A DNA stretch of 64,000 nt, taken from the NCBI GenBank assembly GCA_964016885.1, contig OZ024742.1, positions 124,276,615 to 124,340,614 on the forward strand, written 5' to 3'. Numbering within the stretch: the first letter of the stretch is position 1; every line of letters begins with the position of its first letter. This document shows, piece by piece, positions 43,340 through 55,178 of the stretch. A program made the position numbers and the translations under genes. Under the pieces are notes generated by a model. It made no database searches, had not been told where the DNA came from, and was given only the letters and a program-made list of their open reading frames with translations. This DNA comes from Eledone cirrhosa (lineage: Eukaryota; Mollusca; Cephalopoda; Octopoda; Eledonidae).

Positions 43340-43690
43340 CGTATTTATGATGTTTGGAAAGTTGTTTACGGAGTCTTGAAAAATGCCCAAAAATTTCTCT
43401 TGAGATACGGCGATTCTTGCGCATTTCTAAAACCCTGGGGAAATCCATCTCCTCTCCAGGTCTGAATACAGCAGATTTCTTCCAGAGAAGGATTGAGATT
43501 GAGAGAATGGAAGCGATAAAGAAATATGGAGGAATAATTGCCTCCCATTACTGGATTGGTATCTTTTTATCGACCTCGAATGGAGAAAAGGCAAAGTTTC
43601 CACCAGCGGGGTTTAAATTCAAAGAGCAGAAATGAATATTGCAAATAATTGTATCTGACATTATAGCGACTCTACCAAATCGCCTCCTTC
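43340..43690 (-). repeat. SINE with extended 3' tail (copy 2 of 3)
   Basis: gagatacggcgattcttgcg, tctcctctccaggtctgaat, acagcagatttcttccagag and the SINE body (tatctttttatcgacctcga, ccaccagcggggtttaaatt, tctgacattatagcgactct) align in order with the copy at 54.29-54.61 kb. Confidence 0.78.
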
Positions 43691-45490
43691 ATAATTGCTC
43701 CTAGTTTCAGTTAATATCATTACCATTCATGTTGGTTTTAGTACAGTTACATTTAGAATCCTCATAGCCTATTTTTATTCTACTAACGTTATAATCTTTC
43801 GTTCTATTGTCAGGAATACACACACTATTATCTATGTCTCCTAGTTTGCCATACATACCAAATATTACACTATTTCGCTTACATTTATGAGTTATTGTTG
43901 TGAAAACTATTTACTAAAGAGTTTTGTTTGTTTTTTCTCACTCAGTTATTTCCAGACTTATGCCCTTTCCTACTTGTTTCCCAGTCATTGCGCCTCCCCA
44001 ACATGTGTGTGCTTCATATCAATGTATAATATATATTTATTATAATTGTTATTCAAAATTGCATTAGTATTGGATTAGATGACGTGGATAGCAGAAACGG
44101 CAGTGCACCAGAAATATTGATTTCTAATTTAACGACAAGGACATAAAATTTAGAGTCAGGTGGAAGTTGATTAAATCAACTTCAATATTTAACTGATACT
44201 ACATTTCATCACTCCTGAAATATGAAAGTCAAAGATGCGTTCTGCAGGTTTCGAATTCAGATCAGAATGTAAAGAGTCAGATCAAATACTGTAACAGCAA
44301 TTTATCCGTAATAACATTTCCGTCAATACAGCACACTTTATCATCAGAAACATTTCCCTATTTCATTTTAATTGACTATTTGGGATCATAATATAAATTA
44401 CGAAAGAGATAAGCAATCATTCTGGATTGTTTGATTAATTATCAACAATATGTCTGTTGTTTTGAATGTGCTATGACCTAACCATAAATACTTATAATAA
44501 AATTATTTGAAGGGTGACTATTTCATTTGTTACTTCACCTACGACTAAAATGTCAGAAGCTTCCGTTATTTGTAAGACGTCGGAATATTTTGTTCACGTT
44601 GATGTGATTATTACTTGCTCATCGAGCTACCATTTCGTGACTAACACGGACTCTAGCATACCTATTTGTAAGGACATCTGTAAATTCAATTCAATAAATT
44701 TTCTCTCAAAACTATTGTCTGACTCGAAACTTAGAAACTATTACTTTACGTCTTCTGCCCTAGAAACACATGCAGTCTTTAGAAATTAATTACAAAAGCA
44801 ATTTATATTGTTTTCATTATATGATTCCTCTCTAAATTAGCATACTAACAATTACAGATAAACTAGTATTTTGAGACTATAAAGTCTAGTTTTGATTTGT
44901 CTCCCTTTCATTAATCTTCTAACGATCAATCCTAGATATGTTATCACTTGTCATTTTCTCTAGTGGTGAAATCTCCGTAGTACCTCACATTAGACCAGAA
45001 TAATTCTCTAATTTTTCTTATTCGACAGTTCAAATTCATACGTCCCTAGACGTTACACTATAATTTACATCATATTCTTTTGATTGTCTTCCCTAACACA
45101 ATATAGATTTGCTTTAATGGCTGTTATTCGTCTCGTTGTTTAGCACAATTACATCTCAGTATAAGAAATTCTATAATCAATTGCATTTTATTCCTGATTA
45201 TACAGTCTTCCTTTGTCGAGTATGTTGTTAAATATATTATAGTCTTATGACTGTTGAGCTTGAATTGATAGATATGTGACGGCTGTTTCTCGCTGGTCGA
45301 GTGGCAACGGCAGAGTCCCTCGGAGTGTGAAACCACGTTTATATCCCAAGACAATCCATACCGGCTGTTATGTTTATAATCAATCCATTTCACTTATATT
45401 TTCCTAAACAATAGAGAAAATCCATAGAGAATTATTTTCGTAATCATCAAAACCTGATTCATATTCTTCTTGTAGGTACCATGCAATTTA
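43691..45490. other. AT-rich stretch without gene
   Basis: About 1.8 kb. A 91-codon frame (44514-44789 plus) has no recognised domain and looks random. No repeat identified. Confidence 0.5.
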
Positions 45491-45494
45491 TAAG

Positions 45495-45840
45495 AGATAT
45501 AGGCGTCGTGGGGCCGAGACGTTAAGAAGTTTTCTTCATAATAATGAGGTGTGTGTTTCGATTCCACGTAGACGTGCGTGGCCTACTGTTAATTGTGCTG
45601 GACTTAAGATCATAATGTCGTGGGCGTGATTCCTTGAATGGGTTATATGCTATGTTCTTGAGCAAAACATTACATATTATGTTGCTCCAATATAATCAGC
45701 TAAAAAGAATCACCAACAATAGCTAGAGGATTTAAACCTGCGCTGGACTGGCGTTCTGTCCAGGGAGTCTCTTGTACTCTCAGGTACAGAAACCGGTATA
45801 AGCAGTGGTCCGATGAGCTTCCGGGATTGAGACAGCCATT
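45495..45840 (+). repeat. SINE of a second type, degenerate
   Basis: The tRNA-like part includes gtgtgtttcgattccacgta and gtgggcgtgattccttgaat; the body has tgttcttgagcaaaacatta and tgttgctccaatataatcag, then cctgcgctggactggcgttc tgtccaggga and cagaaaccggtataagcagt. This is the order I know from another widespread cephalopod SINE. Confidence 0.65.
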
Positions 45841-46840
45841 ATAGCTATATTTTGCTCGCCCTGCAAAGCCCCTCAAATTAGATGTGATTTAGCCTCAATA
45901 TTGAGTTAACCCGAGCTAAGTGCGCACGGAAGCCCATCTGATGACATAAGTCTATGAAGCAATGGGCCAAATGTGTCACATACTGTGTAACCATGAATTC
46001 AATAGACCATTACGTTAAAAGTTCAAGGTATAATGAATATTCAGCCTTTATTTTACATGTTAATGTAAAGAACATGTCATGACATTTGACAAAAGAACGG
46101 GACAATTTAGTGTGAGATTCATGTGGTTTGTCTATATGTAATTTCTTGGTCCAATCATAGTTCTGTCTAATACTGCTATCATGTAAAGAAGTACAAGCTG
46201 CTTCATGTTTGGGTGATCGGTGACGAACCAGTTTCCCCACTAGATAATAGTCTCGTAAGGAGAGTACGTGGAACCGTAGTAGCACAAAAAATAGCAAGAG
46301 TTGTTAAACGTTCGGATGAACTCCACCCCAATTATGGGTTAAATAATCTCACCAAACCGCAACTGGACAAGTGTGATGGGTACACACCACATATGACGAA
46401 AACCAAACAGATAGCGGTGGAGGTCGACCAGGGAGGGCTCTGGTACCAGGAGTGAGAAATCCCTGAAATGGATTGGAATTTGTTGTAGTATGTTCGGTCT
46501 GTGTGCATCTGTCCTGCAAATATCAGGCTTTTCATCTTGCTGACATTTATGAGTGCTTTAGTATCAAGCATATTATCTTAAACTATTGCCATGATTTATG
46601 TTTATCAACTCAAACATCTCCAGAAAGAAACTGACCATAGATTTTCATTTGTTTCCCGTTCAATTTGTTTCAAGCGATCTCGTCTTAAAATCCTTTGATA
46701 TCATTTCCTTTTCAGTTTGATTATTCCTGTTTGCTTAATCTATCCTTACACCATTCACACTATTACGTATATTCTTCAAGCAAAATGTCCTTTCTTTTAA
46801 CTGATTACAATTTGCACACGACCAACTGAAATTCTTGCAA
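45841..46840. other. Region without recognised gene; one 80-codon open frame
   Basis: 46213-46455 plus encodes a charged peptide (RRVRGTVVAQKIARVVKRSD, DGYTPHMTKTKQIAVEVDQG) that I do not recognise. The local base composition is less AT-rich than its surroundings. It may be a transposon remnant; there is no support for a host gene. Confidence 0.3.
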
Positions 46841-46844
46841 ATAA

Positions 46845-47095
46845 TCAAGTGGGCTTAGTAGTTAGGGAATATGATTCGCAATCGTGTGTTGCAAGTTCGA
46901 TTCCCTTACTGGACGATGTGTTATGTCATCGAACAAGACATTTAGTTCACGTTACTCTTTCAGCCAGAACTTGCTACCAGTATAAACTATCAGTAATGGG
47001 AAGACCAATGGAAACATTGTTTTATTGCTCCGATTTAAATATTTCTACGATACTCGGTAGCGAGTGAGGTTTGGGATCTTTTTGATCGATTCGAC
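46845..47095 (+). repeat. SINE of the second type
   Basis: gtgggcttagtagttaggga (A-box region) and gtgttgcaagttcgattccc (B box) at standard spacing form a clear tRNA-like head, then gtgttatgtcatcgaacaag acatttagttcacgttact. More intact head than the 45.5 kb copy. Confidence 0.72.
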
Positions 47096-47550
47096 CATTC
47101 ACCATTCATATATACATCTCTTTATAGTTATAACGCTACACACAATCATACGTTACTAATTTACTTATCTAAGTTAACCTTCTTTTCGTTATTTTTCTTT
47201 TGGGATGATTCTTCTCTTGTACTTCAAAATACATATAGCTGAAGTTTTATATTCATTCTTAGCAAATAGATTAAGTTTATAAATAAATTGATGAGTTAAT
47301 TTAATTGTGTGCCGTTTCTATTACATCTGTCTATATAGTTTCTAATCATTCTATTATCCGGAAATGAAGTATTACGTATTAGGAACTTTATGATTGACCA
47401 TACTGTCATAATATTATGTTACGTACAGTAATCAAATCTATAATTGATTCTCAATATCGTTAAAACTTTGCATTGGACAATATTTCTGGTATATATTTGC
47501 TCTCTAAATGCATACACCACTACAAGAAAAAGAAATGCTGATGCTGCTGA
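47096..47550. other. AT-rich stretch without gene
   Basis: Nothing recognisable. Confidence 0.5.
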
Positions 47551-47551
47551 T

Positions 47552-47553
47552 GA

Positions 47554-47621
<68 letters not shown>

Positions 47622-47622
47622 T

Positions 47623-47682
<60 letters not shown>

Positions 47683-47688
47683 AACTAC

Positions 47689-47723
<35 letters not shown>

Positions 47724-47810
47724 GTACTACTACAACTACTACTACTAATACTACTACTACCATTACTACTACTACTACTACTACCATTACTACTACTACT
47801 ACCACCACCG

Positions 47811-47877
<67 letters not shown>

Positions 47878-47893
47878 CGCCACTACTACTACA

Positions 47894-47975
<82 letters not shown>

Positions 47976-47976
47976 T
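47552..47976. repeat. (TAC)n microsatellite, about 425 bp
   Basis: Nearly unbroken tac/act/cta trinucleotides with sparse att, aca, aat and acc variants. Two similar interruptions accaccaccgccactac occur at about 47801 and 47868. The homopolymeric T, L or V frames over it (159-190 codons) are by-products. Confidence 0.98.
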
Positions 47977-48484
47977 TTTCACTCTAAAATGTATAGTAAT
48001 ATTGAATCCGAGTTGATTTAATAGAAAGCCAACGCTGGCTCAAATTCATCATAATGTGCAAACATGGAAGCTTCCATAGAGTTCGTCGGACGAAATTATG
48101 TACAAGATTTAAATTCTGATTGAAATGCCACCGAAATAGATTTTGTGTTTTCTGACTTATGTCATTGATGACATTCTTACCACACCATATATTCCGTTTG
48201 AATATGTTTGTTCAAGGGTTTTAATTGATTCGTCACCAATGTAAGGTACATAGGTTGAGAGTTTGTTCTTGAACAAACACAGACAGGCAGAGAGAAACGC
48301 CAAATTGAAGAGAAATGGTTATACACACACAGAAATACACAGAAATATTGCTTTGCAGACTAAACATTTACCATCCTATATATTTTTTTTCCAAAGGATA
48401 CTTTCTAAAACTTAAAGAATTATGGGAATACCTGTTTTTTCAACTATCTTAATATTCAATTTTAATTTGTCAATAGCCCTTCAA
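47977..48484. other. AT-rich spacer
   Basis: No recognised feature. Confidence 0.45.
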
Positions 48485-48680
48485 GATATATAAGCTAGTT
48501 CGCCTCTGGGGGTGGCATTGACTAGCATTACAGTCTGGCATTTATTGCTGCCACACCAAGAGTTGACTTTATTAGTTCTTAATTCTTGCTGTCTTATTCC
48601 AAAATGTCCTCCTATACTTGGGGCAAGTCCCATTCACATCATTCTCTACAATACTTGTCCATTTGGCCCTGGCTCTGACA
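48485..48680 (-). pseudogene. PLE fragment (post-RT linker) joined to Helitron
   Basis: On the minus strand DVNGTCPKYR...WNKTARIK, then CGSNKCQTVMLVNATPRGEL and AYILK in shifted frames match copy B text DMKGICPLYRSKSWNSL and SVMFVDATPGGKLA. Diverged from A and B, so an older or different subfamily. Confidence 0.65.
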
Positions 48681-51600
48681 TATTACAGAAGTGACAAACT
48701 AATGTAACTCGCCCCATAGATGTATTGTTGTCTCTTATATCTTGTAAGGTCTTATCAAGAGTTTCCATTGCTCCTTTATGGTACATTCATGACAAATGAT
48801 CAGGTGGCATTGGCCCAACGTTTCTGCAAAACCCGAGACTTTGCTTCTGTTACAAATTTGACTGCCATTTCTGGCCAGGTTTAGCGGTAATTTAAAAGCA
48901 GTATGAGCTGTTGCCCCTCCTGGGAGAAGGGTGACAGATGATGCTACAGCAAGTGCATTTCTTTTAGCCGCCTTACCTTGGATGGAAGTAATGGCGTTAC
49001 AAATATTTTACCTCTGCCACCTGGAGCGTCAAGAATTAAAATTCCTCTTGACTGAGGAAATGATTTCATAATATGCCGAGCGTTGTTCTGGAAGATGTTT
49101 AGATTCATGTTCATTCACAAATGCAACCAACCTTTTGATGTCATAATTTGTCTCACTTGCAAACTCTCTTAAACTTAAAACACTTTGATTTTCACAATCC
49201 GGAATAAGACTCTTGCAAATTCCTGCCTCCCATGACCAAAATTGTTGCTCAGTTTGAATGGATGTTTGACTGAAAATTTATTCACAGAACTGAATATTGA
49301 TGTCTGGGTTTCCATGTTGAACTGCATACTTTCAATCGCCTACCATATCCTTTTGATGCTTCATCCAATGTTGTCGAGGATTGACAAGTTGACACATGTT
49401 CAGCATAATGACAAAAACGTTACGGAGATCCTTGTATAATATGACACTAATGCTTCAGTCAATGCAACGTCCCAATGATCATCATTTTCAAACAAACTTT
49501 TTGATAGCATGTTACCCTATTTGTTTCACGCGTTTACTCTCCTCAAATCTTGGAGTAATTTGGAACCACGTACTTCATGCAAAATGATCAGTTGGATGAT
49601 GGCTGGGTGCCTCTCACGAATGGGAAATTGAAGATGCACCAAAAAGCCTCATTGCTAATGATGTATACTCTTCTCTCATATTCTATAACCTCGTCATTTT
49701 TGTTCATCTGCTGACTGATATTCTGCAAATGAGTGTATGTTGCAGCATCTAAAACTTTGTATTCATATTTGCAAACAAACTTAATATATTTAATAGAGTT
49801 ACAGAAATAACAATTGATATGGGCTTTGAAAGATTTTATAAGAAGATGACAGTAATGCACCGATTATCAATGAAGTATTCTTACCCATTTCACTTTTTTT
49901 TTTTTTTTCGAAATGAGAGTAGCCATCTTCTTCAGTTTTGGTTTATTCTATATGGGGATGGGAGTAGTTCTTGGTACACTTTTTATCCCTCATGCATGGC
50001 GAAGATGGATTAATTGAACCACAAGGCCAATGAATAATCTGTGACTTCACAATTTCATGCAGCAAAGTATATGTAGCCAAATCAAAATGTAGGCATGCGG
50101 CAATCCTCGTTTTTGCCATTCAATTGTGTACGTGTCAGATTTGACTGGTCCAAAGATTGGCCTCTTTGAGGAGATCAGCTGCATGACTTATGTCTGACCA
50201 CCCTAGCAATAATATCATGGCGATCTTTGGGTTCTTAATGATAATAAAGTTCTCTCTTTATTTCCTGTCATGTTGGGTTATATGTGAATGTAATGAAGAG
50301 GTCTGGACCACCATAGTGTCTGGCATATGTAAGTGCAACTTGTGTTCGCTCATTCATATACCATGGACTTGATGGAAGAATTACACAAAGTTGTCCAGTG
50401 TTATCAGCAGCCAATACTCCTTCATTACTGATTGAATCTCTCAGATGAATGTAGTCTGTTGCACGGAGATCTTTCTGATCTGTTCTAATGTAAAGAAGCC
50501 TTTACCTTCTATTTTTGCATACATATCAACTGCAAGTTGTCGGAAAAGCCCACGTGAAGGACGAAGAGTATTGGAGTCTAGCTCTATTAATAGGAAAATG
50601 GAAGCAGGGAATTCCAAGCATCTTACTGTTTTGTCAGTGCAGGATCTGTGTTTGACATCAAAGTGATATCCATTTTGGCCAAATACACAGATTAATGGAT
50701 ACTCGAGTGTATCATATGATCGGTGTGTTGTATTTATGCGCTACAACTTATTTCCTCTTCCTTGAATAACATTATCCCTCCTCCGATACTCGTCACCAGT
50801 CCTAATCACTGCTACTTCATTTGCAGCATGAACATTCTAGCGGCCTCTCTGTTCACCAACAGGCTTTTTGTCTGTATCAATGACTTCCTTGTGCCAGTGA
50901 GTAGCGCAGATTCCCATTCATATTATAATTTTCTGATGTAGTTATTGTTTGCATGCAACGTATCTTGCAAACCAAATATTAAACCTTGCAAAGCCTGCTC
51001 CTTGCAGTTTGCTACAAAATATAACGGCATAACTTTGTGGATTTTTGCCTTCAGTTGGCAACAAAGATTCGATACGATGATATACTTGAACTTGAAAGAT
51101 AATGGTTGGCTTGAAGTTCCCTTCTAATGTTTTACAAGAAGTGCATGGTCTTTGATGTGTTTCCCCAAAGCAATGCATTCAAAGTATCTGGTGGTGCACC
51201 AAACGTTGACCGAACAACCGATTTTCATCCACAACACATAGTGAGGGTTTCTCTTTCCCATTTCTTTCCCTTACAAAACTGCAATCTTTTGACATTGCAC
51301 CAATACCAATCAATTTCTCTGTAGAATAATCATGCTTTGAATCATAGTTGAAAGCTGATCTCATCAAAGAACCATTAAAAGGTGCTACACTTTTGTCAAA
51401 CGCATTCAGCATATTTTGATCAAGACGTTTACGTCGCTCCTCTGAGGATTGGCGAAGTCTTGCAGCAACTGTTTGCTCCTGCTTTTTTCTTTGTCCAACA
51501 TCTCCCTAAACTATTGTCTCATTGGCAACTGTTGCAGCTTGTCTTTGTCTTGCATCTTTTAAACATTTTTCTCTTTCCTCTTTTGATCCTTTACAGCTGC

Positions 51601-51905
51601 GGATTGTATTTTGTTGACGTAAGTGTTCTGACTGATTTTCCCTTGCCTCTTGAGTACCATTGGCCCTGCGTTCCGCAGCCCTCCTTCGGTCGTTTTCGTG
51701 TATTTGCTGTCATTGTGCAGGGGAATCTACTGCCCTTGCTCTGGCTACCTGTAGTTACCTTTGCTGCACTGCAGAATACTGTTGCTCTGCATCTCACCCC
51801 CTACCCACCCCCTCTCTTCTTGCCTCGTTATCAATTTCTGAAGAGCTTGTGGAGAGTGAAAACAATTTTCTCCTTGGCATCTTTTTTGAAAATTGAGATT
51901 GGGAT
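48680..51905 (-). pseudogene. Helitron Rep/helicase pseudogene
   Basis: Helitrons move by rolling-circle replication using a Rep nuclease fused to a Pif1-type helicase. Minus-strand pieces occur in the correct order. At about 51900-51440: an Arg/Glu/Gln-rich N terminus (RRESARRRQ-like, SSEERRKRLDQN). At 51412-51180: STEKLIGIGAMSKDCSF. At 51178-50940: KTLEGNFKPTIIFQVQVYHR and IESLLPTEGKNPQSYAVIF. At 50900-50640: KPVGEQR, then RSYDTLEYPLICVFGQNGYH. At 50620-50520: LFRQLAVDMYAKIEGKGFFT (Helitron-like N domain). At 49100-48700: EQRSAYYEIISSV, NALAVASS, TLLPGGATAHTAFKLPLNL (Pif1 helicase motif I-Ia area) and HKGAMETLDKTLQDIRDNN. Many shifts and stops. The Rep HUH motif could not be confirmed and much of the middle is lost or scrambled. 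Confidence 0.85.
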
Positions 51906-51949
51906 TAAATGAAAAATGAGTGAAAGTTACATGAACATCTTCACAGTAA

Positions 51950-52080
51950 CACACACACTCTCACTCTCTCTCACTCTCTCACTCTCTCTCTCTCTCTCTC
52001 ACACACACATACACACACACACACACACACCTACATACACACACGCGCACACACACACACACATACACACATGCACACAT
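51950..52080. repeat. (CT)n and (CA)n microsatellite
   Basis: Alternating CT and CA tracts with interruptions. Confidence 0.95.
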
Positions 52081-52158
52081 AAGCAAACTCAACAAATCTC
52101 TTCGTCAAATTTAGAAGTATAAATCGTTTGTTTTCGAATTATGGATTATTTTTTCATG

Positions 52159-52170
52159 AGAGAGAGAGAG

Positions 52171-52204
<34 letters not shown>
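52159..52204. repeat. (AG)n microsatellite
   Basis: Pure AG tract of about 40 bp. Confidence 0.95.
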
Positions 52205-52207
<3 letters not shown>

Positions 52208-52720
52208 AGGAGGAGAAGAGTGAGAGAAGTAGCTCTCTTTCTCTTTTTCTGCCAGCACACATACATACGTACACTTACACAAATACACATATGCATTCAC
52301 ACAGACACACGCATACACTCATGCAGAGCGTGGAATAGGTTGGAAGTCTGCTGGCTGATTTTACTGTAGTTTTTTCACCATCCCTTTTCCTCCCTATTAC
52401 ACATGAAAATGTTGCAACGCTATTTGAACTTTTTCGCCGTAGATTTTCGTAGATTGTTTGCCACCCCATTTCCATCAGTGGACTGACACACGGACGGACG
52501 ACATTCGACTTTTATATATATAGATATGTAATGTAATAACATATATTTTTGGCCATCACGAACCGCGGAATAATCCATTATAATTGCATTCATCAGTTAT
52601 AATAGAAGCAAATATGCGTTCGATATTAAATGTAATTTTACTTACTATAGGTTGTTTTACTATACATATTATTATACCTGAATAATGTTTTGTGAATGAT
52701 GCTCTATATTTTATATACAT
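52205..52720. other. No gene; possible tail of an interspersed repeat
   Basis: cacacggacggacgacattc gacttttatatatatagat at 52488-52526 resembles the ending of the 27.9 kb repeat (ttttataaatatagat). Otherwise unassigned. Confidence 0.35.
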
Positions 52721-52835
52721 GTATGTTTAAGTAATTGGGGTGTTTGTGCGTGGTATAAAAACAGCTCATAAAAACAAGATGGTGTAGGAGAGAACAAAGG
52801 AAAGACACAATATAATGAAATAATTGTTTCTACTT

Positions 52836-52908
52836 TAGGCACAAGGCCAGCAATAACCCAGTGTATTACTGGTACTTTATTGTATCGACCCCGTAAGGCT
52901 CAAAGGCA
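52836..52908 (-). repeat. SINE, 5'-truncated, inserted in the PLE fragment
   Basis: aataattgtttctactttag gcacaaggccagcaataac, then ttactggtactttattgtat cgaccccgtaaggctcaaag. On the minus strand only the SINE 3' half is present. caata occurs at both edges and may be a short target duplication. Confidence 0.88.
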
Positions 52909-52913
52909 ATAGC

Positions 52914-52958
52914 CACTGAGAATATCACAGTGTGTGTGACGAAAGTGCTTTGAAAATC
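52914..52958 (+). ncRNA. Decayed hammerhead-like motif
   Basis: ccactgagaatatcac, loop, gtgac, gaaagtgctttga keeps the layout of the 57.1 kb motif, but the core ctgaaga has become ctgagaa. Confidence 0.3.
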
Positions 52959-53066
52959 AACAACGAAACATTCATCCGGTTATTAAACTAACTGTAAGTT
53001 TATAACAAAGTGAAAATCTCAGGTGCGTGTGTTTATATTAGCAGCACGACCTTCCCAAATAAAAAC

Positions 53067-53068
<2 letters not shown>

Positions 53069-53114
<46 letters not shown>
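53069..53114. repeat. (TA)n microsatellite
   Basis: TA tract at the end of the PLE fragment. Confidence 0.95.
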
Positions 53115-53121
<7 letters not shown>

Positions 53122-53403
53122 AAGCGGATATCTAATCAATACACAAACACGCCTTACTTTTTCTTCAATCAGAGATTTACTGAAAGTTGTATAGGTAAAA
53201 ACGTTACGGAATTGTTTTTCCATAAATTAATAATTAATATTAATTAATTAATATTATGCAGAAACTGAAGTAAGCACACGCCCCACATTGAATATCAAGT
53301 GCTTTATATAGAAAATCTAGTCATAAATATCGTTAGTTTTTCTATGTAACTAAATACTGGAAATATCGCTAACATGTTTATCAAAAAACATTGAATATAA
53401 TGA
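53115..53403. other. AT-rich spacer
   Basis: No feature. Confidence 0.45.
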
Positions 53404-53482
53404 ATATATATATATATATTTATTTCGTACATATTCAATATATATATATAAGTATATATATATATATATATATATATATAAT
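53404..53482. repeat. (TA)n tracts
   Basis: Three TA tracts separated by short unique sequence (tatttatttcgtacatattc). Confidence 0.9.
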
Positions 53483-53835
53483 GTATAATGAAATCGACCT
53501 AATCTTAAATACACATTTAGATTTTGTTACATGTTGTGTAAAGGAATTGACTTTAGCCAATATGTAAACAAATGTAGCATAAGGAATCTCAAATTGGATA
53601 TAATATTAGACGCTCCGCAATCTATATTCATAAATTTAAATTTAATGAAATAGTTTAATTTCTGAGAGATATGTGATATGTACAATTTGATCAATGTAGC
53701 CCTTATATAACATTATAATGATTTAATATGTTTGTCTTCAAAGGAAGTATGTTTAATAAGCGGTGAGCAGAGTTGGAAAATTTAAATTGAAGACTTCACC
53801 GTAACGTTTTGACTAAATAAGATAGTTTAGAAATA
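53483..53835. other. AT-rich stretch without gene
   Basis: Nothing recognisable. Confidence 0.45.
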
Positions 53836-53836
53836 A

Positions 53837-53955
53837 CGATGGGTATCATCACACACAGGTGTCAACGCTATACCTCTTGCTTTCCGGACAAGTACGCTAC
53901 TATTACGGCAAACAAGAGGTATGGTTCCGGCTCCCGTGACTGCTGATACCCATCT
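53837..53955. repeat. Imperfect palindrome, about 118 bp
   Basis: cgatgggtatcatcacacac at the left edge and gtgactgctgatacccatc at the right edge mirror each other; ctatacctcttgc and gcaaacaagaggtat mirror each other further in, around ccggacaagtacgctactat. More GC-rich than its surroundings. It could be a small MITE or a structured element. Confidence 0.7.
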
Positions 53956-54280
53956 ATTTTTGTTCAGTGTGTTTAAACGTCCCCTTAATTTTAGACTATT
54001 TTATTTATTCAACACGTTTAAACAAAATCTAGTACAATTTTAAATATAAGTAATAAGTTTGCCAACTTCTCGATTTAACATCCCAGATTTCTACTCACAC
54101 CGGGTACACATTCTCACCTAGTTCACTGCATTTAAGAGACACGATAGTTGGAGATATAATGGTGAGAGATGAACTGAAAACTACGCTGTTATCACTTCCA
54201 GACTATTGATTCGGCATACTACAGTCTAGCACATTACAGTCTAGCATTACTGTCTAGCATATTAGTTTAGATATTAAAAC
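53956..54280. other. AT-rich stretch without gene
   Basis: Contains a short cluster tacagtctagca repeated three times near 54220-54260. Confidence 0.5.
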
Positions 54281-54284
54281 GTTG

Positions 54285-54608
54285 ATATGGTATGGCGCCA
54301 TAACTACTGAAGGAAGCATAGGGACGCAGTAGTGACATACGGCGTTTCTTGGGAAAATTTGTAAGTCTGGCGGATCTTATCTCTACCCAGGTCTGAATAC
54401 AGCAAACTTCTTCCAGAAAAAGATAGAAAGTGAGAAAGTGGAAATGAGAAAGTGATATAGAGGAATAATTATTCTCCTCGAAATGATGGAGGCGAAGTTA
54501 ACATCGGTGGGTTTTGAGCTCAGAGAGCCGAGAGCAAGACGAATACCGTAAAGCACCACTCTGTCTGACATTCTAATGACTCTGCCAATACGCCATCCTA
54601 TCGAAATG
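54285..54608 (-). repeat. SINE with extended 3' tail (copy 3 of 3)
   Basis: The clearest copy: agtagtgacatacggcgttt, gtaagtctggcggatcttat, cccaggtctgaatacagcaa acttcttcc, then the SINE body gaggcgaagttaacatcggt, ttgagctcagagagccgaga, ctgtctgacattctaatgac. Confidence 0.8.
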
Positions 54609-55033
54609 TTAATTATATATAAATAACGGAATTGCAGCATGGTTCGTCTTTGAGCAGAACATGTCATGTTGTTCCAGTGGTGCCTAAAACCTGTGACAAA
54701 CTCCTGCAGGTTGAGGGGTCAGGAATCTCAGTCGCGTAAAATCTCATGAAACGTAAAAATAGAAGAGCTAATTCGCACTAGTGAAATCCTAATGCCAATT
54801 AGACTTTGCGAAAAATCCTGAAGTCGATGTCATAATTCACCTAAGCGTATTGATCAAGCGGCTCGCTCCTCCATTGATTGTTTGAATTTTAGGAATGACT
54901 GTGTTCGTTATATCAATATTCCTCTCCAGAATTTCGAATACTATTCATGATGTATTGACTAGATTAGTGCCACACATTACAAAACAACAAGATAGATTGT
55001 TGGTAACATGTCAATTCGGTACTGACTATATCA
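54609..55033. other. AT-rich stretch without gene
   Basis: Nothing recognisable. Confidence 0.45.
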
Positions 55034-55035
55034 AA

Positions 55036-55060
55036 CTATCTATCTATCTATCTATCTATC

Positions 55061-55115
<55 letters not shown>

Positions 55116-55116
55116 T

Positions 55117-55147
<31 letters not shown>

Positions 55148-55178
55148 AGAGAGAGAGAGAGAGAGAGAGATAGATAGG
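55036..55178. repeat. (TATC)n, (TA)n and (AG)n microsatellite
   Basis: Successive tracts; the AG tract contains two gaatgagag interruptions. Confidence 0.95.

Larger units (their letters stand above)
52735..53068 (+). mobile_element. PLE 3' terminal fragment interrupted by a SINE
   Basis: acaagatggtgtaggagaga acaaaggaaagacacaa, then after the SINE agccactgagaatatcacag tgtgtgtgacgaaag, then aagtgaaaatctcaggtgcg tgtgttta and agcagcacgaccttcccaaa parallel the 56.6-57.3 kb PLE hairpin (caaaatggcgtaggacagaa, cactgaagaggtcacatagt, gtgaaatcatctggtgcgtg, ggcaacatgaccctcccaaa). (TA)n follows. Confidence 0.78.

Noticed and set aside
44335..44360. ctgatga on the minus strand near 44345, followed later by ggaaatg
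   Set aside because: The 20 bases between do not form a stem II.
44514..44789. 91-codon frame as a gene
   Set aside because: No homology recognised and typical of chance in AT-rich DNA.
46845..46915. Functional tRNA gene
   Set aside because: A and B boxes are present, but there is no proper acceptor stem or anticodon arm and it continues into SINE body sequence.
47419..48016. Open frames of 159-190 codons of poly-Thr, poly-Leu and poly-Val
   Set aside because: They are translations of the (TAC)n tract on both strands.
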